The notes beneath the pieces were generated by a model, which was given only the letters and a program-made list of their open reading frames with translations, made no database searches and was not told where the DNA came from. Both the position numbers and the translations under genes were made by a program. Positions 21,606 through 32,352 of a DNA stretch of 64,000 nucleotides are shown piece after piece (within the stretch, counting starts at the first letter, position 1; each line of letters opens with the position of its first letter). The stretch spans positions 24,314,733 to 24,378,732 of the forward strand of contig OX439044.1 of the NCBI GenBank assembly GCA_949317995.1. The letters run 5' to 3'. This stretch comes from Acholoe squamosa (taxonomy: Eukaryota; Annelida; Polychaeta; Phyllodocida; Polynoidae).

Positions 21606-21720
21606 GATTGTGAAGTGATGGTTTATAGACATCCACCCATGGGACATACAGGAACATGGAACAGCGCCAATAGTGAGAAATGTAAAGTAAGGAGGAGCTA
21701 TGTCTGCCAGGCATTCAAAG
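21606..21720 (+). pseudogene. CTLD A, C-terminal half exon
   Basis: The acceptor TTTTTTAG precedes DCEVMVYRHPPMG, and the exon ends SYVCQAFK with a GTAAGA donor. The Cys-x-Val-Met start, the Trp and the Cys near the end fit the second half of a CTLD. It lies only about 30 bp after the last recognisable DIRS sequence, so the retroelement is in the preceding intron. Confidence 0.6.
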
Positions 21721-22393
21721 GTAAGACCTGTATACATATATAATGTTGATTTGGAGTTTGTCTACCCCTCAAAGTTAGGCTTTATATGCGACATCAGTGT
21801 TTATTTCACCAGTAGATGTCAATCCACATACCTCTCCATATGAGAGGTGTCCATGTTCTGAATATGTCTATCATACTATCAGTCTACTTTTACAAGAGAT
21901 CTTTTCCAAAGTGAGATATCACACAATACATCCAGCTCTACAGGTGTCTGCTGATGTGTTATTGGATGATATTGATTAAGCTACAAATGAGTACATGTCC
22001 TGGCGTATATATAACATATCATCTCATTGTATAGTAAGACCCCCTGGTGGCAGAAATTAAGTACTCAAAAAGATGACCTTAGTTGATGACCTAAAGTCAT
22101 CTGCAGTGATGACTTTTTTTTTTATTGGCCAGGGCTTTCTGTGCAAGATTTGCTGAAAAAATAGGGGGTGCGCCCCTCCTTATAGGCCACGCCCCCTCCT
22201 TTTCCAGATCCTGGATCCGCCACTGGGCAATAGCCCAGGTTTTCCACATCCTTACCAAAGACAGTTGTAATATGTCATGACTGCATGGGGCTGATGTAGT
22301 TTAACAGATTTGAATGGTATAAATAATGACTGTACCGACACTTATTATTCATTGTTATTCATTCCTGTAAACCATCACCCTGCTAATTTACAG

Positions 22394-22911
22394 CCTACAG
22401 AACGGAAATCCCTATTGCAATCTATACATTATTATATATGTTACCAGCTAAATCGTGGTCAGAGGCCAACAAGACCTGTCACCAGGATTGGTCCAATCTG
22501 GTATCAGTACACAATGATGCAGAGAACGCCTTTCTGTTCATCCTGCGAACCCAACTCAAACCTGGCCAGGACGTGTGGACAGGACTATATGATGCTCAGG
22601 TGAGGACAGTGAAACAAAGGGCTTATTAAAGGCAGCTTAGGTATATATACGAGTGATGCGATTATGCATTATGCATTCTTTCATCTATATATGTATGATT
22701 ATTGGTATACTAAATTTTCGTTGCTTTCCTTTTTGACAGGAAGATGGCATTTACCATTGGTCTGACGGACGGTATGTCATGTACACACATTGGGCTAAAG
22801 ACCAGCCAAAAAGAGAGGAAGGTGGAGGATGTGTGACTATGGCTGATGGTGAAATGTGGTATGATAGAACCTGTGCAACTCCAAAAGCGTTCTTCTGTGA
22901 GACAACCAGAG
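22394..22911 (+). pseudogene. CTLD B, two exons
   Basis: Exon B1 (22394-22599) encodes KSWSEANKTCHQDWSNLVSV and ends VWTGLYDAQ, the alpha-helix and WIGL region of a CTLD. The phase-0 intron (GTGAGG...ACAG) is followed by B2 (22740-22911), EDGIYHWSDG to WYDRTCATPKAFFCE. The long-loop segment THWAKDQPKREEGGGC lacks the EPN and QPD triplets of classic mannose/galactose binders, so sugar binding is uncertain. The first dozen codons of B1 are in a different frame from the rest. Confidence 0.7.
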
Positions 22912-24150
22912 GTAAGTTAAGTATAAGTGAAATCTTCACCCTGATTGTATACTATGGAGGTTGTTCGTTATGTGATGGAAACCATCATCTCTGGCACCAT
23001 GCATTTAAGAGGTTTAATGTTTATAAACCATTTAGTTGTAAAACCATGAATCCTTCATCTATGAGTCAATAAAAGCTATTGTGGTAGAACTCATACTTGT
23101 ACCATGTATCTGTAAAGACTCCCCACTTAAATAATGTTTGGATAAAAATGTCTTTTTTTTCGAAAATGTTTATATGCTTTCAATGCTTTTTCAATATTTC
23201 TACACACGTTGATTAGTTACGACTTTTGTTATAAAGATCACATTCGTTTTCTCTCTATATATAAAAAAAAATCGTTTTTTTTTTTTACATAGTTTGGGGA
23301 AGGTTGCCCAATTTGGACACCCTAAGAACCATGCTCTATCTCATAATTTAATGCACTGCCTGGTACATATACATGATTGTTTCAGACTGGAATTTTTGGA
23401 TATGTTACAGTGGCAATCCAGGATTTGGAAAAGGATGGGGCGCGGCCCCGAAGGAGGCACCCTCTCTTTTTTTCCAAATTTTGAGGTCTTATACATGTTT
23501 ACAAAAGGAAATAAATTCTTAAATACAGACAAAAAGGAGGAGGCGTGTGCCCCCGCGTCCCCCGCCAAGTTCTGCCATTGCAATGTTAGGGGTTTGTTAT
23601 GTCATCATTTAGGTGTGTTTCATTTCCGGGTCAACTTTTAGAAAAGAAATTGTTGGCCTTGGAGTACTGATTGTATGAATTGAAGGTTTTCTTAAATTGG
23701 ACACTGCGTGGTCTCAAAATTGGACCAGTGACGGTTCCTAATTTGGGACCTTTCAAGGTTGTGCTTTAGGGTACCCTCAAAATTGATGTCGTGAAAGAAA
23801 AATATGTTCAACTTTGAGTGGTGTGGCGTGTCAATTAATGTCAGTCAGAAATGAGAGATCTCATTCTTTTATCAAGTCTGCTAGAGGTGGGAAGAAAATT
23901 GCTGGTCTAATAAAACAGCAGTTGCCTGAATTGGACCAAATTCTCAAATAAAATGGTGCAGAAATAGACTCCATAGAAAAAAACCCATCTGTATTGGCTA
24001 TCTCATATAGCCAATATAGATTAAATATTTGATTATCTATGAGTGCTAACGTAAGGTTACAATAAGCACTTAATTTTTTTCAAAAGTGAGAGGTCCAATG
24101 AAGAGGATGGATTTTATATTTGCTTTAATCCCTTAATTCTCACACTGCAG

Positions 24151-25220
24151 CACCACCAGTGACTACGCCTATATCCAAATATCCCTGGAAAGTGGTCTAA
24201 CCAGAAGGACTGGGTCGGATGGGGCGACTACTGCTATAGCTTTGTGGGTGGTGACCTAGGGGATTGGTTTGCAGTTCAGGATATTAAAATGCAGAAAGAA
24301 GCATGAGTATGCTCAGTTGGTGTCCATTCATGATGAAGTGGAGAATGATATCATCTATAAAAACATGCTGCCAATTGCACCATATAGTGATGTATGGATA
24401 GGGCTCTATCGCACCCAAAGTGCTAAGCATTATACCTAATTCAGTGAATAAGTGGGTCCCTCATTTTGGTGTAGAAATACTTGGTATAGAAATATTTGGT
24501 ATGGAATAATATATCCATTAGATATGGTCATGAGATATCTTTAGACACCTACGGGCCGATTCCATTAGAGTGCTAGATTGCGATTAAGAAGCTGAGCTAA
24601 TTGAAAATAAAAGTCAATTGATACAACGGCTTTCAATGCAGTACTATGTAGATGTGACATCTAGGATTACCCTAACGTTTTCACTGCACTCTGTAAATAA
24701 CATTTATCAGAATATGTAGATGGAGAGTTCAAGTGGGAACCTTAGGGAGTGATCATTTTTTAACAACAGGGGGGGGGGGCTGGTGGGTTTGAGGGGGGGT
24801 CGGAATTTTTTCAACCCCTTGACCAGGGGGATCAGAATTTTTTCAACCCCTCTGATGGGGGGGGGGTAAAAGAAATTCCACCTGTTTTCAGTGGAAAACC
24901 CCGCACATTATAGGTTAAAAGGGCATGTTCATGTGCGATTTTCGTCCCTTATGGTGGGTCAAAAAAAAAATTAACCCCTCAAGAGGGGGGGGGGGTCGGA
25001 ATTATTTTTGCGCGCCCGCACGCAAACCCACCAGCCCCCCTCCCTGTTGTTAAAAGAATTATCACTCCCTTACTACAATACCAGCACTGGAGGCCAGGTT
25101 CACCCAGACCAGCTGATGGTGTAAACCATTGCGTTCAGATGTCCATGAGAACCTACCCTGAGATGTGGGAAGATGTCAAATGTACTGGATATATGGGCTA
25201 CCTTTGTAAAACAAGGAAAA
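24151..25220 (+). pseudogene. CTLD C, two exons, frameshifted and MITE-interrupted
   Basis: C1 (24151 to about 24421) starts after a CTGCAG acceptor with a Thr/Pro linker (PPVTTPIS), then DWVGWGDYCYSFVGGD, and in another frame CRKKHEYAQLVSIHDEVEND and VWIGLYRTQ: two frame changes in one exon. C2 begins at 24711 (YVDGEFKWEP), is cut by a 325-bp MITE (24745-25069, TTA on both sides), then continues YQHWRPGSPRPADGVNHC to YMGYLCKTRK with a GTATGG donor at 25221. This domain cannot be translated as it stands. Confidence 0.7.
24745..25069. mobile_element. 325-bp TTA-flanked MITE inside a CTLD exon
   Basis: The inverted ends begin GGGAGTGATCATTTTTTAAC and end in its near complement, with TTA immediately outside (24742-24744 and 25070-25072). 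Long G and C runs lie just inside each end, as in the larger element at 4131-5781 (GGGAGCGTTCAT ends, TAA duplication). Both look like one Harbinger-type non-autonomous group. Here the insertion is in coding sequence. Confidence 0.8.
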
Positions 25221-25905
25221 GTATGGCTAATGTATTACTGTTCATTATAGATACACATGTTCACTAAAGAACACTCTCTGAATCAATAACACAATTATAT
25301 TCGTGATGGAGTACTAGACAAATTTCATCAGAACCTGATAGTCTTCTTTTTTATATCACGGGATGAATCAGAGTGCAATGTATTACAATGGGTCCATTTT
25401 CTCCATTTTTTAAAAGAAAATAAACTCATGCAACAAACACAAATGTAGAACAATGCTGTTCAAAATACTCCACACTCATAACCTATTATCCATTTTTCTA
25501 GGACCTCTACCTACCGTGCACCCCACCTAATCTCCCTGGTAATGCCCTGGAGACCTTTGGGTGCCTCACGGTAGCCACTGTTACCTTCTGGAACCAGATT
25601 CCTTTATTTCATGGGATGCGGCGCAGAAGGAATGCGCACGATATGGTGGAGAGGATGCCATGTTAGCGTCCATTGGTGAAGAGCATGGAACCGACTTCAT
25701 CTATACAAAGCCATGTATAAGGTCAGTGACATGCCAAGGAAGAGGGACTACTGGTGGGAAGAAGGAAGGTGTAGGTAAGGTCACATTTTGAAGAAGAAAT
25801 AAAACGTACGTTGCATATATGGTCAAACCTAATATGCATGTAATAAGTCTATTCAAGCAGATGCCAAAAGTATATATGGTTAACTTAAGGGCTGTAACCC
25901 CCCCC

Positions 25906-25910
<5 letters not shown>

Positions 25911-25973
<63 letters not shown>
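25911..25973. repeat. (CT)n microsatellite
   Basis: About 31 uninterrupted CT units. Confidence 0.95.
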
Positions 25974-25976
<3 letters not shown>

Positions 25977-26130
25977 GCCCTTCATCCATTGATTGCTGTT
26001 TGCTAGGGCTATTTTCCAAGATTTATGATGGGTAATTTACAGAATTGGAAGCCTCATATCCTGCACGTCTCGTCCCAATAACACCCCATATATAAAGGGG
26101 TTATACATGTATATGCAGTGCCACTTTTGA

Positions 26131-26210
26131 TATATGTGGATCAACACGGTAAAAGGTACACCCACGAGGGGGTGCACGGGCGTACCTTTTACCGTGTTGA
26201 TCCACATATA
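26131..26210. repeat. Perfect 29-bp hairpin
   Basis: The arm TATGTGGATCAACACGGTAA at 26133 is exactly inverted at the right end (26182-26210), with a 22-bp loop (26160-26181). It is followed by (AT)n after a few bases. Probably a small foldback insertion. Confidence 0.8.
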
Positions 26211-26221
26211 TTTATTTTTGG

Positions 26222-26223
<2 letters not shown>

Positions 26224-26278
<55 letters not shown>
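26224..26278. repeat. (AT)n microsatellite
   Basis: About 27 AT units beside the hairpin. The Tyr-Ile ORF read through it is an artefact. Confidence 0.95.
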
Positions 26279-26280
<2 letters not shown>

Positions 26281-27262
26281 ATTTTATGCGACCCAGACGG
26301 TAGATAATATATATATAGGGCTTAGCATATGTCGAGATATGACAAGTTAATCTCTGCTACGATATACCTAATATATTGCACATTATGTATTGGTGAATAA
26401 ATGTGAGTAATTTAGACGGATAAGACAATTACTTATAAATATGGACTTAATAGCCAAATCCCTGTGTTTCCCTAACCCTCTACACATAGCATTCTTACCG
26501 TGATATTCATAACGGATTGAGATAAGATTTTGTTTTCTAATTCTACATTGATATGTATGTTTTGTAAATAGTCCCTAAAATGTATATGGTTTTTAATATT
26601 TGCTAATAAATTCTCTGTATTAACAGACTCGGATTACCATTGGGTTGATGGACAGCCCTTCTCTTATAACGGTTGGTCTGTAGGATACCCAGGCAGTGAT
26701 CCTAATGGCATAATAAACTGTATGGTTACGGATATTGCCACTGGGACATGGATGAACAAGGTATGTGACAACATCTATGGCTATGTCTGTAAAGTAAAGA
26801 AACAAGTTGAAGCACCCACTAGATACAACTCCCACAGTGACTACAGGATCAGATGCCACCTCCCCACCAGTACAGCCTTCCAATGGTGGCACCAGTATGT
26901 AATATTGTTGTAAAGTAAGAGGTCTGCCTATCATATCCCATACCAGGGATCTAGGATTAGATACAATAAAATCAAATATGTAACACAATACCTCACCTAT
27001 AAGGTGCTGTGTAGGCCTATACTTAAAACTAACCATAAATGTGCCCCATAGGACTCTCCCAAAACCTGGGTGCGTCTTAGGCGGGGAAAATTGCATTAAA
27101 ATTGTTTGCGCTTTGAGATGATCATAATTGTCAAAAACATTAAGGGATAATTTTCCTACAGTGGCAATATATATATGTCAAAAACAACTTTATATATACT
27201 TAAAACAACTTTAAGACAGAAAAGGCGTCCTGTGCTCAATGTTTCGGCCACATGTATTTCAG

Positions 27263-27375
27263 TGGCTGCAATCATCCTAGGAATTACCCTGGCCATTGTT
27301 CTCATAGCGGACATATCAGTTTGTTACCTTCGCTCTGAGAAGGCACTAAAGACTATCATCGAGTTTGAGTTTTAA
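27263..27375 (+). CDS. Terminal exon of the CTLD receptor: transmembrane helix and short tail
   Basis: The acceptor TGTATTTCAG precedes a hydrophobic segment AAIILGITLAIVLIADISV, then CYLRSEKALKTIIEFEF and a stop. One membrane span with a 14-residue basic/acidic cytoplasmic tail makes this a type I protein. The stop is followed immediately by the 3' end of an opposite-strand LINE, which may supply part of the 3' UTR. Confidence 0.65.
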
Positions 27376-28690
27376 CAAGTTTATTGGCAGAAATCATACA
27401 TGTACGTTTTTCAGATCGGCCAAAACACGGCAACAGGAAAGAAATAGTGTAGCGCTCAATCAGGTTGTACAAAGTTACATCAGGCAGGCATCATTTAGGG
27501 TGTAGATCATTACGATATTACTAAAGACATAACTAAAGCCTCTTAGGGGCTGTATGTATCACCATGATTTGCACTAGTCGATTATCCGCAGGCAGCATGT
27601 ATATCACATCTTTCAAAAATAATTGCGTAGTCTATCAAGTGACCGTTATACACCAAATACATTCAGATTTTGTTCATGAATTCTTTCTTACTGCCTATCT
27701 GCTGAGTATTTGCATCCAATTTGTCCCAAAGGACACACCCCCTGTACAGTGGTGACTTATCATACGTCAAACACCTGGATCTGGATACCTTTAACTGTTT
27801 TTTAACATTGCCGCGCAAGTTCCTGGCAGGGAGTTTGACACAGTTTGGATCACAAGAAACATCATACATCATAGATAATAAGTTCTTATCACGTCTAACC
27901 TTTAGCATTTTCATGTAAGTTCTAACATGGAGATCGTATATAGATATATCTCGAGTATTAAAGATTCGAAGACATAACCGTAGGCAATGATTCTGCATAA
28001 GTTGTAAGCGGCCAACACTGGATTTAGGACCACTTTCATGTAGAAAACTTGCATGTTCCAGCACAGGTAGAACCATTTGTTTGTATAAGGTCAGACACAG
28101 CTTATTATCGACAAATTTCCTTAACTGTCTTAATTGGTACATCTTGTGGCGGAAACTAGATATTATCTTTTCGTTGTTTCTCCGAAAATTAAGACCACGA
28201 TCAATGATAACACCAAGGTAATTGAATTCATCAACCACTTCAAGGCGCTTACCATCCAGTTCAGCACTCATTATACTCAAATTGTGTCTGGCATTAAGTA
28301 AATCACTTGCACACCATAACAACTTTGTTTTTTCATTATTGATAGTAAGCTTGAACAATTTACACCATTTACTGATACTATCCAGATCAGACTGTAATTT
28401 CCTTAGTACATGATTGGGGTCGGTATCATTGACATAAATAGCGAGATCATCGGCGTACAAACAGAATTTGCAGGATTTTATAACCGATACTATACTATCA
28501 ATATATATTATAAATAATAACGGACCTAACACGGACCCTTGCGGGACGCCACACGTTACAGCCTCTTCAGCAGATACACGCCCATTGGCAGTAGCATATT
28601 GCTTTCTGTCCTTAAGATAAGAATTAAACCAAGATACACACTGTACAGATAAATGCAAATTCCTAAGCCTTCCTATAGGAGGAGGGAGTG
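27376..28690 (-). mobile_element. 5'-truncated LINE, reverse transcriptase C-terminal half
   Basis: The minus-strand ORF 27663-28658 (331 aa) begins in the RT palm: CGVPQGSVLGPLLFIIYIDS, YADDLAIYVND and FNYLGVIID, followed by a C-terminal region ending YRGCVLWDKLD. The 3' UTR runs down to about 27376 and contains CCAATAAAC. It differs clearly from the ORF2 at 18154-20985, so it is another LINE family. The 5' part (endonuclease, start of RT) is missing, the usual result of incomplete reverse transcription. The frame kept is open, so the copy is not ancient. Confidence 0.85.
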
Positions 28691-30269
28691 GTCGACATCG
28701 GTTTCAACAATCCACTGGCATCAAACTCATCTCAATCTGCAAATCGTATAATATATTGTGGCTGATCAATACATTGATTCAACCAGCCGACATATTGATT
28801 TGGCACCAAAGGGATGCTCATGGTCATTCAGTGAGGTGCGCATCTCAGGGTATACGGGTGTATCATGGAGAACCCATCCCACACTGTAAAAAAGAAAAGC
28901 TACATGAGCAATGACGTTGTGGTTTTTTTTTTGGGTAACCTTGGGTCAATTTTTCTATGTTATCATCTATGAGATTCCTCATAACAGTCCTTTACTATAC
29001 TATTTTTTTTGGGGGGAAATTGGAAATTAACCTGCTTCACTGCATGACAAGCACTGGTATGAGAATTCACCCTGTCAGACTGCGGCAAGCTTTTAACAGC
29101 AGATTGCTTCTATTTTTGGAAAACAGTGGTAGTTACTGTCAGTACGAATCCTATGACCCAACAGGGGGTTCTACTATACTGACTACAGTGGTCTTTATAG
29201 CCCATTTACAATTGGGGCTGAGAGCACACTGTACACTACTGTTTTCAGGCAGGCGGCGGGCCAAGCACTTGCGCGCCCTTTATATCACACGTCATATATG
29301 CGGCCGCGCCGGGGTGTGTGTGTCAGTCTGAGAGCTGCCAGCACAGGAGTCACTTCACCCAGACAGGCCAGAGTGGCCAGTGTTGTTTAATGATGAGTCT
29401 ATGGAGGTCACCCCCTTTTCCCAGTTATATTTCTCCTATTAAACCTGGAGCACTTTTGAGCACTCTTACTGATTTGAATGCATAATGTCTTGCACTATCG
29501 ATATGTAGAAATAATTTTAAAAGAGACTCTCACATTAATGTGTAAAATCAATTTTGATTTGGCTAATTATCAAATTTTGGGCAGCCAACTGTCAACTGAC
29601 ATCCTCATCTATATTGAACTATCTTCATACTGACAGGTATAAAACACATATCAGACATACACAGACAATGGTGGCTAACATGACTACAATCATCTGTTCT
29701 TTGGATTACCCTTTACTTGTCTGTATTAGGCTTAAGAAATGCAAACTCTGAAGTGTCTGTTACCGCATGGGCGCCGTGTTTACGGCCATCCCTCCCCACT
29801 CACCCTACAGAGGGCGTACTGCTTGCTGCGTCGTCTGGTTTTCAGGGATGCCCGTAGATTCAACAGCCATTTTTTAGAGTGTATACCTTGAAACCCCTGC
29901 ACGTATTGGTAAACTGGCACATGTTGTACATCTTTAGGGACAGGAAATATCTTAATTTTTGCTTTTAAAGTGTTTTGCTCTAACTGCATTTCATCTATTC
30001 ATTGTCTATGTCAAGTATAATTTATATGGAAATGTTTGGATTTTTTTTTTGTATTAAATGAAAAAAGAATGACAACCAAGTGCCTGGGAATATGAATAGT
30101 TGGCTTCCTATCCAGGCTCCCCAGTTATCATCATTGTCTATTTTTCTTATCATCCTCATTTTGCTACGATCTTTTTGCGATTTATTTTGTCCACGTGCCT
30201 CAGAGTGCCCATAGCAGTTCTGGCATTTTCTTTGTGAATTATACGTGTCCCTTTTCTAAAATGGCCAGA
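28691..30269. other. No gene recognised
   Basis: Several short ORFs (including one of 124 aa at 28957-29331) have no domain and no splice context. CpG-richer sequence near 29255-29320. I see no supported feature. Confidence 0.35.
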
Positions 30270-30279
30270 ACAGTAAGAG

Positions 30280-30850
30280 TAAGAAGAATTTTATTGGCTT
30301 AACAGTCATACATAAAGGATGCTCTTCAAGTTAGCCAAACAGCGAACAAAATACAAATAAGGAAGTTGGCAATGATCATTCAGCACATGTAACAAATATA
30401 CCTATGATCAAAACAATATCATTACACATAAAAGTTCTTAAACAAGAATGGTGATCTCATCGACACGGTTCAGGAATTTCTCCTTACATTCAAGCCTCTG
30501 GACCTCAACTTAGAGGTTATCCCATTATTTGATACCAAAGTATAGTGGACTCTTATCAAACAAAACGCAGTAATTCTATTGACTTTAAGCTTCATATTGA
30601 CATTCACTCTCAACATATGTACAGGTACAATGACATTGTCAGTATAACAACTGTAGTCATATATTAGTCCAAGAAGGGATTTATTACATCTCTTTTGTAG
30701 CGTTTAATAAGAGGTCAATGTATGTAGGTCGTCTCGAAAGATATCACGAGGGTCATGTATACTGGACATATATAGCCGCATACGTCTATAGACAGATATT
30801 CGTGAACATGTATTAAAGAATGCCCATAGTATGAATATATAACACATTTT
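30280..30850 (-). mobile_element. Relic of a LINE 3' end
   Basis: Read on the minus strand, the segment has LINE C-terminal features (LQKRCNKSLLGLIYDYSC, then VNVNMKLKVNRITAFCL) with stops in all frames and ends near 30283 in GCCAATAAAATTC, a LINE-like poly(A)-signal tail. Much older than the LINE at 27376-28690. Confidence 0.4.
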
Positions 30851-31093
30851 GTTCCTGGCAGCAGCACAAATTATCCTTGTGAATACTTCATACTCTGTGG
30901 AAAAAATCGGGACACATTTAGGGCCGGTTATTATGGCGGGTTGTCATGAAATAATACCAGACTATCGTGCAATTGCTCAGATGCCAAATGGAGTCCTGAC
31001 CCATCTCCCTATGTCACCAACCGGAGTTTGTCAGGCCTAATAGAGGGCAGAAGATTGACTACCATAACTATGGGTGGAGTTGGTATGTATATA

Positions 31094-31991
31094 CAGTAAA
31101 ACTTCGTTATAAAGAGCTCTGATATAAGGAGACCTTGCTTATAAGGAGCACATTTTCCTAGCAGAAATCTTTCTCTATACATTTCTATAGTAATAAAACC
31201 CCCTTAGAACGAGGGAATTTTTCTATAAACTCTGATATAAGGAGGAAATTTGAGCAGGCCCTGGCCTCCCTTAGATGTTTACTGAGGTACACAGGGGCAG
31301 GGAGATGTCCTGTCAAAGGCCCTGGCCTCCCTTACATGTTCACAGTGGTACATAGGGGTAGGGAGTGGGGGGGGAGATGTCCTGTCACAGGCCCTGGCCT
31401 CCCTTACATGTTCACAGTGGTACATAGGGGTAGGGAGTGGGGGGGGGGGAGATGTCCTGTCACAGGCCCTGGCCTCCCTTACATGTTCACAGTGGTACAT
31501 AGGGGTAGGGAGTGGGGGGGGGGAGATGTCCTGTCACAGGCCCTGGCCTCCCTTACATGTTCACAGTGGCACATAGGAGTAGGGAGTGGGGGGGGGGAGA
31601 TGTCCTGTCACATGCCCTAGCCTCCCTGTATTTTCTTTGTTTAAACAAGTGAGATGTTCTGGGGACAGAATGAGGACCAATAATGTTCTGATGACTCCCC
31701 CCACCATACACCTTTAGTGCCCCTTATAGCATTTATAAGTAAAAGTTGGGGGTATCTTTTATGCAGAGATATTATACTATAAAAGAGTACTAAAGTGCCC
31801 AAAATCTAGCCTGATGTACACCCTATAGCTCTCACTCAAGTAGAGAGTGCATCTTACATGTGGGGTGTGCCTTTTATACAAAGTATTCCAGTATATCTCA
31901 CTAAGTAGGCTGGCCTTGCTTATAAGGAGACCTTGCTTATAAGGAGCAAAGTCCTCATTTCTGGGGTCCTCCTTATAACGAAGTTTTACTG
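31094..31991. mobile_element. Pogo/Tigger-like TA-flanked MITE with an internal minisatellite
   Basis: Ends CAGTAAAACTTCGTTATAA and the exact complement TTATAACGAAGTTTTACTG, with TA at 31092-31093 and 31992-31993. Subterminal GCTTATAAGGAGCA repeats occur on both sides. The CAGT-AAAC-TCGTTATAA end is typical of pogo-group Tc1/mariner elements. The interior (898 bp total) holds a 74-bp tandem array and no transposase. Confidence 0.8.
31259..31630. repeat. Tandem array, about 74-bp unit, five copies
   Basis: Units begin CCCTGGCCTCCCTTACATG at 31320, 31392, 31467 and 31541, with diverged edge copies at 31259 and 31615. Each contains GTTCACAGTGGTACATAGG and a variable G run, which explains the 72-75 bp spacing. 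The ORFs on both strands are repeat translations. Confidence 0.9.
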
Positions 31992-32352
31992 TACATGAAA
32001 GTGCCATCAACCCTTCTCTTTTTTCAGTCGTCAGTGTTTGAATAAAACATACTCGGGTATTTAAGGAGTGGTCAATTACTCATGAGAATGGGAGGGTGGA
32101 TTTATGTGTCAGCACACTAAACTCTTTTTGCTTCCTCATCCTGGAGCCGCCCCTGACAAACGTGTGGATTTTTCTTTTATGAAAAGTGGTGATTTCTTTT
32201 TTATTCTGCCAGATCTATTCCCACCCAACAGCTAAAACTGACTGCTCCCTTAAACCAGATCAGTGGATGCAACATGTTCTGGCACAACGTGATATATTCT
32301 GTCTACTGATCGGTTTCCATGCAGTTGAACAGACAGCTCCAATAGAGCGAAC

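Larger units (their letters stand above)
25502..26894 (+). pseudogene. CTLD D (two exons) plus Thr-rich stalk
   Basis: D1 (25502-25774) encodes CPGDLWVPHGSHCYLLEPDS and DAAQKECARYGGEDAMLASI, then FIYTKP. The following RKRDYWW segment, which should be the WIGL strand, lies in another frame. D2 (26627-26894) encodes DYHWVDGQPFSYNGW, NCMVTDIATGTWMNKVC and YGYVCKV, a good CTLD end. After it a Thr/Pro stalk (TTPTVTTGSDATSPP) is in a shifted frame and ends at a GTATGT donor. A (CT)n tract, a hairpin and an (AT)n tract lie in the intron between D1 and D2. Confidence 0.65.
21606..27375 (+). pseudogene. Multi-CTLD transmembrane receptor gene, 3' part, probably decayed
   Basis: Half-domain exons of C-type lectin-like domains (CTLDs) appear in order: A second half 21606-21720; B 22394-22599 and 22740-22911; C 24151-about 24421 and 24711-25220; D 25502-25774 and 26627-26894; then a transmembrane exon 27263-27375. 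Two exons per CTLD and a short cytoplasmic tail match mannose-receptor/PLA2R-type proteins, which bind sugars or ligands at the cell surface and are endocytosed. Most CTLD exons need at least one frame change to read through, and exon C2 carries a MITE (24745-25069). The splice sites and last exon are well kept. Either the gene is a recent pseudogene or the assembly has indels here; neighbouring genes are clean, which favours decay. Exons 5' of A are not visible and may lie upstream of the DIRS fossil. Confidence 0.7.

Noticed and set aside
28957-29331. 124-aa plus-strand ORF
   Set aside because: No domain, no signal peptide and no convincing splice sites.
30849-31040. 63-aa plus-strand ORF before the pogo-like MITE
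   Set aside because: No similarity and partly overlaps the edge of a LINE relic.
31259-31630. CRISPR-like array
   Set aside because: Units are contiguous with no unique spacers and lie inside a pogo-like MITE in animal DNA; it is a minisatellite.
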